From Pontibacter rufus (GTDB lineage Bacteria > Bacteroidota > Bacteroidia > Cytophagales > Hymenobacteraceae), in contig NZ_JADQDR010000015.1 in NCBI RefSeq assembly GCF_015694705.1, positions 36,610 through 100,609 on the forward strand: a stretch of 64,000 bases of DNA, read 5' to 3'. Shown here piece after piece: positions 45,328 through 52,891 of this stretch. The translations under genes were made by a program, and so were the position numbers. Below the pieces are notes generated by a model that did not search any database, had not been told where the DNA came from, and was given only the letters and a program-made list of their open reading frames with translations. Positions within the stretch are counted from its first letter, which is position 1. Each line of letters opens with the position of its first letter.

Positions 45328-46314
45328 ATGAAAAAAGTAATGCTTGCTGCCGCCCTGTTGTTGAGCAGCGTTTTCTGTTATGGCTGGGGCTTTTTTGGTC
45401 ATAAACTCGTGCACCAGCTGGCTATTTACAATTTACCGAAAGAACTAGAGCGTTTCTACTTTAAGTATCAGGACTACATTGTTTCAAATGCTCCGCGCCC
45501 GGATGAGCGCCGCAACGACGACCCGGCAGAGGCGCCACGCCATTTCATCGATATAGATGTGTATGGCCCGGATGCAGTGCATACCATGCCGGAAGCCTGG
45601 AAAGCTGCCGCTGCGAAATATTCGGCCGACACCCTGCTGAAGTATGGTATTGTGCCCTGGCACGTAATGGTGATGAAAGAACGCCTGACCAATGCCTTCA
45701 GACAGAAGAACGTGGACAGCATCCTGTATTACTCTGCCGATCTGGGCCACTATATAGCTGATGCGCATGTGCCGCTGCACACTACCCAGAACTATGATGG
45801 CCAGATGACGGGCCAGCGTGGCCTGCACAGCCTGTGGGAATCTAAAGTGCCGGAGATGTTTGCCGGAACTTACAAGCTGCGCCCCGGCAAGGCCAGGTAC
45901 CTGCCGGATGCAGAAAAGGAAATCTGGAAAATAGTTCGTGACTCTTACGCGCTTACGCCGCAGACCTTGGCGCTGGAGCAGGAAGCCAGCAGGAACTTTA
46001 CAGATGAAACCAAATATGACCGCGTGGAGCGTAACGGCAAAATACGGCAGTATTACTCCGACGCCTTTGCCAAAGCTTACCAGGAGAAAATAGCATCTAT
46101 GGTGGAGCAGCGCCTCAACGCTGCTGCCCAGGAAGTAGCCAGCTTCTGGTATACCTGCTGGGTAGACGGCGGCAAACCGGACCTGGATGCATTGATGCAG
46201 CAGCCACTGACGAGGGCAGAGAAAAAAGCGCTCAGAAAAGAGAAGAAAGCTTATATAAGAGGTCAGCTGTTCGAGAAAGGCATGATTATCGCAAATAAAA
46301 AACCTGCAAGTTAA
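45328..46314 (+). CDS. Secreted zinc-dependent phospholipase C / S1-P1 nuclease-type hydrolase
   Basis: 328 residues with a signal peptide (MKKVMLAAALLLSSVFCYG) that places Trp at the mature N-terminus (WGFFGHKLVHQLA). This is the hallmark of the S1/P1-nuclease and zinc phospholipase C fold, where the N-terminal Trp binds zinc. Other ligands: HFIDIDVYG, then LGHYIADAHVPLHTTQNYDG (two His and Asp), then GLHSLWESKVPE (His). The C-terminal tail is Lys/Arg-rich. The enzyme would work in the periplasm or outside, on nucleic acids or phospholipids; sequence alone does not decide which. Confidence 0.87.
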   Translation: MKKVMLAAALLLSSVFCYGWGFFGHKLVHQLAIYNLPKELERFYFKYQDYIVSNAPRPDERRNDDPAEAPRHFIDIDVYGPDAVHTMPEAWKAAAAKYSADTLLKYGIVPWHVMVMKERLTNAFRQKNVDSILYYSADLGHYIADAHVPLHTTQNYDGQMTGQRGLHSLWESKVPEMFAGTYKLRPGKARYLPDAEKEIWKIVRDSYALTPQTLALEQEASRNFTDETKYDRVERNGKIRQYYSDAFAKAYQEKIASMVEQRLNAAAQEVASFWYTCWVDGGKPDLDALMQQPLTRAEKKALRKEKKAYIRGQLFEKGMIIANKKPAS

Positions 46315-46343
46315 CCTTAATACAAGCTTCAGGTCACAAGCGG

Positions 46344-46384
46344 AACCGGCTATACTTGCAAAAACAAGTGTAGCCGGTTTTTTT
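46344..46384 (+). terminator. Terminator of the S1/P1-type hydrolase gene
   Basis: Stem AACCGGCTATACTTG with CAAGTGTAGCCGGTT (one G-U pair), short A-rich loop, followed by a long T-run. The left arm contains a TATACTT heptamer. Confidence 0.88.
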
Positions 46385-46564
46385 TAACCTATACTTCCGG
46401 CACATCGTTTATCATAAAGGAAGCTGTCCGGATAAGTCAATGCTGACTTCCGGGCACTGCATCAATATAAATTTTCATAGATGCCTTTAACACCAGAATG
46501 TACCCGCTGCATGCGGTCTTCTCCTGATATAACAGGCATCCTGAAGTCCTAGAATAAATCAAGT

Positions 46565-47401
46565 ATGAAAAATATAGTGCTGACTACGCTTATTTGTTTT
46601 TTTTCGGCTATGTTACCGGCCAGTGCACAAAAAAAGAACCGGGTAAATCAGATTATTGAAAACATCGCTAAAAAGTATAAATCCCTGAATGCCAAAGCAC
46701 CCTATGTTAAAGCCAATGGCGTGCCTATAGCCAAGGTTACCCGTTTTATTCAGCCGGAAGATAAAGTGGTACCCGACTACAGCAGCCTCCACCAGATTGC
46801 ACTTGTCCGTCACGGTGAGCCTGACCTGACGAAGACAGGAAAGTTTTCGTATGATGAAGCCAGGCTGTTCCTCAAGAACTATGACAGCGTAAGTATAGTA
46901 GTGCCGGACAAGCCCTTTTTCAAGATTGAGAAGCCGGATGAAGTAGCCATTTTCACCAGTTCCATCAACCGGGCCCATGCCACTGCCAATTACCTTTTCG
47001 GAGATTCTGCTAATATGGTTGTTTCTCCGGACTTCAGGGAATTTGAAACCACAGTAGGCAGGCATAATCCTAAAATCCGTATGCCCATTAAACTATGGAC
47101 TACAAGCGCCCGCATTAAATGGCTGCTGGGCATAGATGGTAACGGGATAGAGACTTTTGCAGAAGCACGAAAACGAGCCCGTAAGGCGGCGGAACTCCTG
47201 GTCAGCGCTACCGAAGAAAAGCCCAAAGTGGTGCTGGTAGCGCATGGCTTCCTAAACCGGTTTATCAAAGATGAACTCGAAAAGATGGGCTGGCGCCTGG
47301 TACGTGACGGCGGCAGTAATTATTTTGCCACCACCATCCTGGTAAAACTTGAGCCGGAGAAGAAGCAGGAAAGCCAGCTAGCTTCCGGTACAGGCCAGTA
47401 G
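46565..47401 (+). CDS. Exported histidine phosphatase family protein
   Basis: 278 residues with a signal peptide (MKNIVLTTLICFFSAMLPASAQ), so periplasmic. The phosphohistidine catalytic motif RHG is in IALVRHGEPDLTKTG. A second Arg lies in SSINRAHATANYLFG, the Glu in REFETTVGR and the second His in VVLVAHGFLNRFI. These fit the phosphoglycerate-mutase/SixA superfamily (a histidine acid phosphatase-type fold). The substrate is unknown. The last 12 residues are polar. Gene stands alone, ending about 158 bases before the rmuC start. Confidence 0.85.
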   Translation: MKNIVLTTLICFFSAMLPASAQKKNRVNQIIENIAKKYKSLNAKAPYVKANGVPIAKVTRFIQPEDKVVPDYSSLHQIALVRHGEPDLTKTGKFSYDEARLFLKNYDSVSIVVPDKPFFKIEKPDEVAIFTSSINRAHATANYLFGDSANMVVSPDFREFETTVGRHNPKIRMPIKLWTTSARIKWLLGIDGNGIETFAEARKRARKAAELLVSATEEKPKVVLVAHGFLNRFIKDELEKMGWRLVRDGGSNYFATTILVKLEPEKKQESQLASGTGQ

Positions 47402-47558
47402 CATTGTCTGGTTTTCAACTTTAAATTAAGGTGCTACCAAAGCAGTCGTATTTTTAAGGAGAACTCAGGCGAATATCAGCAAGAAAAGCAGCAGCTACTA
47501 CTATAAATTCAGCTAACCTTGTTAGCAGGAAATGCTAAAATATGATACCTTTACCTCT

Positions 47559-48896
47559 ATGGAGATAATCGTAGGAATACCCGCATTTCTGGGAGGTCTG
47601 GTGATTGCTTTCCTGGCGTTGAAGGGGAAGCTGAGTGCCCTGCAGCAGACGGCCAACCAGGCTGCTGTAACGCAGGGTGTGCTGGAAGGGCAGGCAAAGC
47701 TGAAGGCCGAAGAAAATGACCAGCTCAAAGTCCTGTTGCGTGAAGCCCAGACTGAAACCCTGGAACTCACCAACGCGCTTACCAAAACCGAAACTGATTA
47801 CGAGCACCTGCAAAAGCGCATGCAGGAACAGGCCCGGGAACTGGAACAACTCCGCGAAAAATTCCTGCAGCAGTTCCAAAGCATCTCAAACCAGGTGCTG
47901 ATGACGAATGCCGATCACTTCAACAAAGCCTCCTCTGAAAACCTGGAACGCATCCTCTCGCCATTAAAAGAGCGCATCAAAGAGTTTGAAGCAAAGGTAG
48001 AGCAAACCTATGAGAAGACACTGAAAGACAGTATCTCCCTGAAAGAACAGATAACCCAACTTGCTTCCCTTAACCAGCAGATGAGCCATGACGCCATCAA
48101 CCTGACACGTGCCCTGAAAGGCGAAAGCAAAACCCAGGGAAACTGGGGCGAATACCTGCTCGAGAGCCTCCTGGAAAAATCCGGCTTGCGCAAAGGCGTA
48201 CATTACGAGCGCGAGGAAGTACGGCAAAACGACGAAAAACAAGTATACCGCCCCGACGTCATCGTGCGCCTGCCCGACAGCAAACACCTCATCATCGACT
48301 CCAAAATGTCGCTGGTGGCGTATGAGGCGTATTGCAGTTGCGAGGACGATAACCAGCAGGAAGTATACCTGCGCAGTCATATCAGTTCGGTACGCACGCA
48401 CTTCACCGATCTGGGCCGCAAAAATTACCACCGCCTCAGCGGCATCAACTCTCCTGATTTTGTGATGATGTATATTCCGCTGGAGCCCGCTTTTAACTTG
48501 GCCGTGCAACATGATCACGACCTCTTTACCGACGCTTTCGACCGCAACATTGTGCTGGTAACCACCTCTACCCTGCTGGCGACGCTCCGCACGGTGGCCG
48601 GCGTATGGCGGCAGGAAGATCAGAAGCGCAATGTGCTCAGAATAGCCGAAGAAAGCGGCAAGCTTTACGACAAGTTTGTAGGCTTTGTAGATGACCTCAA
48701 AACCATCGGCAAGCACCTCGAAAACAGCCAGAGTTCTTACAACGCCGCGATGAACAAACTCACCGAAGGCAAAGGCAACCTCATTCGCCGCGTGGAAATC
48801 CTGCGGGAACTGGGCGCTAAAACCAGCAAAACGATAGATGGAAATTTGCTACAGGAAGCGCAGGTAACGGAGGGAATTGAAGAAGCTGGGAGTTAA
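47559..48896 (+). CDS. rmuC: DNA recombination protein RmuC
   Basis: 445 residues from MEIIVGIPAFLGGLVIAFLALKG; an ATG nine codons upstream would add residues before the membrane helix and is less likely. RmuC has an N-terminal membrane anchor (residues 1-20), a long coiled coil (about 25-175) and a PD-(D/E)XK-like nuclease domain, here including TQGNWGEYLLESLLEKSGLRKG, VYRPDVIVRLPDSKHLIIDSK (catalytic Asp and the D-x-K triplet), MYIPLEPAF and NIVLVTTSTLLATLRTV. It suppresses DNA rearrangements such as inversion at repeats. It is followed by an ACE-like peptidase gene 90 bases on. Confidence 0.93.
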   Translation: MEIIVGIPAFLGGLVIAFLALKGKLSALQQTANQAAVTQGVLEGQAKLKAEENDQLKVLLREAQTETLELTNALTKTETDYEHLQKRMQEQARELEQLREKFLQQFQSISNQVLMTNADHFNKASSENLERILSPLKERIKEFEAKVEQTYEKTLKDSISLKEQITQLASLNQQMSHDAINLTRALKGESKTQGNWGEYLLESLLEKSGLRKGVHYEREEVRQNDEKQVYRPDVIVRLPDSKHLIIDSKMSLVAYEAYCSCEDDNQQEVYLRSHISSVRTHFTDLGRKNYHRLSGINSPDFVMMYIPLEPAFNLAVQHDHDLFTDAFDRNIVLVTTSTLLATLRTVAGVWRQEDQKRNVLRIAEESGKLYDKFVGFVDDLKTIGKHLENSQSSYNAAMNKLTEGKGNLIRRVEILRELGAKTSKTIDGNLLQEAQVTEGIEEAGS

Positions 48897-48986
48897 AAGA
48901 CAGCTGATTCTTTTCGAAAATAGTAGCGTTTTGCATTTGCCTTTAATGACACTTATACTTAAAAATATTATCCTTTAAACCACTTC

Positions 48987-50819
48987 ATGAAAAAACTTAT
49001 CTATACTGGCCTTACCGCTGCCATACTTCTTTCGGGTTGCTCCAGTCAGAAAACTGATACGGCTGGCACGGAGGCATCTGCTGCTGATCTGACAGAAACC
49101 CAGCTGGATGCACAGGCCTTCCTCGACCAATACTCGAAGCAATACCAGCAGCTGTATACGGCTTCGGCGGAGGCAGAATGGCGTTCGAACACGCATATTG
49201 TAGAGGGCGACTCGACTAATGCCGTAGCCACACGCAGGGCCAACGAGGCCTTTGCCGCTTTTACAGGCAGTGCCGAAAACATCAACAAAGCCAAAGCCAT
49301 GCTGGCGAAAAAAGACCAGCTCACGCCGCTGCAGGCCAAGCAGTTTGAAGCTATCTTATACTCCGGCGCCAACAACCCGCAGATTATTCCGGATGTGGTA
49401 AAAGCGCGCATCAAAGCCGAGACGGAACAAACCGAGAAGCTGTACGGCTTCGATTACAGCATTTACAAGAAGTCGGTGAGCACCAACGAGATTGATGACA
49501 TCCTCAAGAATGAAACGGACTTAGACAAGCGCCTAGCTGCCTGGAATGCCAGCAAAGAAGTGGGTCCGACGCTTAAAGAAGGGCTGCTGAACCTGCGGGA
49601 ATTGCGCAACAAAACGGTGCAGAGCCTGGGCTACGACGATTACTTTACCTATCAGGCCTCAGACTACGGCATGGCGCGCGCCGAGATGATGGACCTGATG
49701 AAGCAGATTAACGAGGAGCTGCGCCCGCTCTACCGCGAGCTGCATACTTATGCCCGCTATGAGCTGGCCAAAAAGTACGGCGCAAAGGAAGTACCGGATT
49801 ACCTGCCGGCGCACTGGGTGCCCAACCGCTGGGGCCAGGACTGGAGCGCAATGGTGGACGTGAAAGGCATTGACCTGGATGCTGCCCTGAAGCCTAAGGG
49901 CGCCGAGTGGGAAGTAGAACAGGCGGAGCGCTTTTACGTGAGCCTCGGATTTCCGCAGTTGCCCACTTCATTTTACGAAAAGTCCAGCCTGTACCCTGCC
50001 CCGGTTGGCGCTGATTATAAGAAGAACAACCATGCCTCTGCCTGGCACATTGACCTGGATAAAGATGTGCGCAGCCTGATGAGTGTGGAGCCGAACGCCG
50101 AATGGTATGAAACCACACACCACGAGCTCGGCCACATTTATTATTACATGACTTACACTAACCCCGATGTGCCGGTGCTGCTGCGGAGCGGCGCCAACCG
50201 TGCTTACCACGAGGCAATGGGCAGCCTGATGGGCCTGGCGGCCATGCAAAAGCCGTTCCTGGCAAACCTCGACCTGATTGACAGGAATACACAGACTGAC
50301 GAGATGCAGTCGCTGCTGAAAGAAGCACTGAACTATGTGGTCTTCATTCCTTTCTCGTCGGGGGTGATGAGCGAGTGGGAGAATGATTTTTATGCGGAAA
50401 ACCTGCCGGCCGACCAGTTGAACAAGCGCTGGTGGGAGTTGGCCAAAAAGTACCAGGGCATTGTGCCGCCGGAAGAGCGCGGCGAAAACTACCTGGACCC
50501 GGCAACCAAAACCCACATCAACGACGACCCGGCCCAGTATTACGACTATGCGCTGTCTTACGTGCTTCTATTCCAGTTGCATGACCATATCGCTAAGGAA
50601 ATCCTGCACCAGGACCCGCACGCCACCAACTACTATGGCAACAAAGAAGTGGGTAAGTTTCTGCGCGACATTATGTATCCGGGCGCTTCAGCCGACTGGC
50701 GCCAGATGTTGAAGGAGAAAACCGGTGAGGAACTAAGCGCCCGGGCCATGGTAGCTTACTTCCAGCCACTGATGGATTACCTGAAAGAGCAGAACAAAGG
50801 CCGCAAGTATACTTTGTAG
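48987..50819 (+). CDS. M2 family peptidyl-dipeptidase (ACE-like) lipoprotein
   Basis: 610 residues. The lipoprotein signal is MKKLIYTGLTAAILLSGC (lipobox LSGC). The mature part is an angiotensin-converting-enzyme-like zinc peptidase: HELGH is in TTHHELGHIYYYM, and the third ligand Glu follows in AYHEAMGSLMGLAAMQ. The usual ACE ancillary blocks are seen (YLPAHWVPNRWGQDW, SGVMSEWENDFY, PGASADWRQMLKEKTGEELSARAMV). It would release C-terminal dipeptides from peptides in the periplasm or at the outer membrane, probably for nutrition. Length and motifs are complete. A long-stem terminator follows. Confidence 0.93.
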   Translation: MKKLIYTGLTAAILLSGCSSQKTDTAGTEASAADLTETQLDAQAFLDQYSKQYQQLYTASAEAEWRSNTHIVEGDSTNAVATRRANEAFAAFTGSAENINKAKAMLAKKDQLTPLQAKQFEAILYSGANNPQIIPDVVKARIKAETEQTEKLYGFDYSIYKKSVSTNEIDDILKNETDLDKRLAAWNASKEVGPTLKEGLLNLRELRNKTVQSLGYDDYFTYQASDYGMARAEMMDLMKQINEELRPLYRELHTYARYELAKKYGAKEVPDYLPAHWVPNRWGQDWSAMVDVKGIDLDAALKPKGAEWEVEQAERFYVSLGFPQLPTSFYEKSSLYPAPVGADYKKNNHASAWHIDLDKDVRSLMSVEPNAEWYETTHHELGHIYYYMTYTNPDVPVLLRSGANRAYHEAMGSLMGLAAMQKPFLANLDLIDRNTQTDEMQSLLKEALNYVVFIPFSSGVMSEWENDFYAENLPADQLNKRWWELAKKYQGIVPPEERGENYLDPATKTHINDDPAQYYDYALSYVLLFQLHDHIAKEILHQDPHATNYYGNKEVGKFLRDIMYPGASADWRQMLKEKTGEELSARAMVAYFQPLMDYLKEQNKGRKYTL

Positions 50820-50837
50820 TATACTTGCATCTTAAGT

Positions 50838-50889
50838 AAGTATAAAAGAGAAGCCGCGCTAAGTATAGCGCGGCTTCTCTTTTATACTT
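50838..50889 (+). terminator. Long-stem terminator with AAGTATA at both ends
   Basis: 23-base perfect stem (50838-50860 and 50867-50889) with a 6-base loop, which itself is AAGTAT. The stem begins with AAGTATA and ends with TATACTT. It starts 19 bases after the peptidase stop codon. Confidence 0.88.
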
Positions 50890-50995
50890 TATACCTGAAG
50901 TATGAATGAGGGTAATTTATACTTGATGCATACTTCCTAGTATACGAACCGCCTGCTTTAAATATTTATCGTAATAAAAACATTCAATTGCTAAC

Positions 50996-51715
50996 CTAAT
51001 AATTGGCTTCTGTAGCAGGCACATCTATCAGTATAAAAGAGGCATCAGAAGCTGCATGCAGGCTTACAACATCCATATCCTCCAGCCGTATTTGGTCGTG
51101 CTGGCCCAGTTCCACGTTGCTTACCAGCAGGTTGCCTTTGGTTACATATACCAGTGTCTTTCTTATTTTAAATGTCTGGAAGTCAAATTCATGCCCCTCG
51201 CTGAAATTGCCATGATAGATAGTTGAGTTGGAGTTAAGGAATACCACGTCTTCCAGCACTTTCTGGCCGGTAGCCAGCGGCACCAGCTTATCTTTGCTGC
51301 TCAGAAAATCCACGTCCATTTGCTCATACGATGGTGCCAGGCCACGCTTATTCGGCAGGAACCACAGTTGATACAGATGCGCAGCCTCCTCGCCCTCGTT
51401 GCTTTCAGAATGCGTTATGCCGGTGCCGGCAGTCATGCGCTGCACCTGGCCGGCCGTAATAGTTGTTTCGGTGCCCAGGCTGTCGTGGTGCCGGATAGCG
51501 CCATCCAGCACAATGGTGATGATTTCCATATCAGCATGCGGGTGCGACGGGAAACCAGCCTTCGGGCCTATCACATCGTCGTTGAACACGCGCAAAGGGC
51601 CGAACTGCACATTGCCCGGATCGTAGTAATCGGCAAAAGAGAAAAGATAATGCGAGGTGAGCCAGTCTCCCGCCCTCGCTTGATGGCGTTCGGCAGCTGT
51701 AATAATTTTTATCAT
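50996..51715 (-). CDS. Pirin family protein (YhhW-like)
   Basis: 239 residues of two cupin domains. The metal site in the N-terminal cupin is seen in GFPSHPHADMEIITIVL (two His and a Glu) and GTGITHSESN (His, Glu). This matches bacterial pirins such as YhhW, some of which act as quercetin 2,3-dioxygenases. The C-terminal cupin (FDFQTFKIRKTLVYVTKGNLLV) lacks a clear metal site. The physiological substrate is unknown. It is a monocistronic minus-strand gene, downstream of the regulator gene whose terminator is at 51834. Confidence 0.9.
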   Translation of the reverse strand: MIKIITAAERHQARAGDWLTSHYLFSFADYYDPGNVQFGPLRVFNDDVIGPKAGFPSHPHADMEIITIVLDGAIRHHDSLGTETTITAGQVQRMTAGTGITHSESNEGEEAAHLYQLWFLPNKRGLAPSYEQMDVDFLSSKDKLVPLATGQKVLEDVVFLNSNSTIYHGNFSEGHEFDFQTFKIRKTLVYVTKGNLLVSNVELGQHDQIRLEDMDVVSLHAASDASFILIDVPATEANY

Positions 51716-51833
51716 TGCGCTAAGTTTTAGTTTATACTTAATAATTTACGAGGCTTATTTGTAAAGCTTTACGCAGAGAGTATAATTCTTGTTAGAAAAG
51801 GCGCGGCAATGCCGGCACATTCCCCCTGAAAAA

Positions 51834-51867
51834 CAGAATCCTGCTCCGGATGCGGAGCAGGATTCTG
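51834..51867 (-). terminator. Terminator of the S24 regulator gene
   Basis: Perfect 15-base stem (CAGAATCCTGCTCCG with CGGAGCAGGATTCTG) and a 4-base loop. On the minus strand it is followed by TTTTT, 65 bases after the regulator stop codon. Confidence 0.85.
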
Positions 51868-51931
51868 CCATAAGTATAAAAAAGAAGCTGCAACTTTTAC
51901 AATGCTGTCGTCCTTACAGAAAGGCAACGTT

Positions 51932-52711
51932 TTATTCTACTTTCTTAAGCTTTTGCACTTCCTTCTGCAAATCAAGCACGATGGACGAAAGCTTATCCAG
52001 CGACAGGTCTGCAATCGGAAACGTAGAGCTGATATAGGATTTGGCCTCCCAGATCTCCAGTACATCCTCTACGTGCAGCTCATAAGGCGAGTAAACCGGG
52101 TTGTCGGAGTGCAGGCGCAGCATAGAGGCTTCCTGTATTTTGTTGTAGATGCGCTTAAACACAACGCCCTCCTTCTGGCTCACAATAATGCAGGGCGTGC
52201 CGTCTTTGATGGTACCCCAGTCCTCAATGAAACGGCCCACGATAACAGTACCCGAAGCAATCGGCAGCATAGAGTCTCCGCTGATTTCGAACGCGCGGAA
52301 AGTGCCGTTGCTGCCCAGCATCGGCAACCTGAAACGGGGCAGTTCTTCAATAAACTCAGGGTCAGCGTAGCCATTTAAGTAACCGGCGCTTGCTTTAAGC
52401 GGCACCAGTTCTATGTTCTCGCGCTGATCCTCATCTACCGTGATCGCCAGCACGCGCAGCTTGCCATTGGCAGCGGGAACTGCGTTTCCTGAGCGTGCGG
52501 GGGTATCGGAAAGTTCTGTTGTTATCAGGCTGTCGAGCGTGATGCCAAAAAGCCCGGCTATATTTACCAGCGTGCTCAGTTTAGGTTCTGCCCTGCCCTC
52601 TTCGTAAGCACCTACCAATGAACGCTTAATATCCAGCTTTTCAGCCAGTTGCGCCTGTGTATAACCTGCTTCCTTGCGCAGATACCTGATATTTGAAGTT
52701 ACATGTTGCAC
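51932..52711 (-). CDS. Xre-type repressor with S24 LexA/CI-like peptidase domain
   Basis: 259 residues. Residues about 5-60 are an Xre helix-turn-helix (LRKEAGYTQAQLAEKLDIKRSLVGAYEEG). The C-terminal S24 domain has the autocleavage apparatus: an Ala-Gly bond at 109-110 (KASAGYLNGY), the nucleophile Ser147 (SGDSMLP) and Lys186 (VVFKRIY), with spacings similar to LexA. It could thus be a RecA-triggered transcription repressor. A short coiled tail ends the protein. It lies downstream of and in the same direction as recQ, after a 180-base gap. Targets are unknown; prophage-type origin is possible but no phage genes are near. Confidence 0.88.
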   Translation of the reverse strand: MQHVTSNIRYLRKEAGYTQAQLAEKLDIKRSLVGAYEEGRAEPKLSTLVNIAGLFGITLDSLITTELSDTPARSGNAVPAANGKLRVLAITVDEDQRENIELVPLKASAGYLNGYADPEFIEELPRFRLPMLGSNGTFRAFEISGDSMLPIASGTVIVGRFIEDWGTIKDGTPCIIVSQKEGVVFKRIYNKIQEASMLRLHSDNPVYSPYELHVEDVLEIWEAKSYISSTFPIADLSLDKLSSIVLDLQKEVQKLKKVE

Positions 52712-52891
52712 CTTTTTGCCAATTAATTTAGTGTTGTATAAACTCCTATACGAAATTGTACAGCGATTATCTACGTAAATTTACTAATTTATTTAAATAA
52801 AACTAACTTTATTAGCATAAAATTTAATTACCAAACATGTTTCATAGTCCATAATTGCTGTGCCACGATACTTCTATACTTTACTGCCGGC

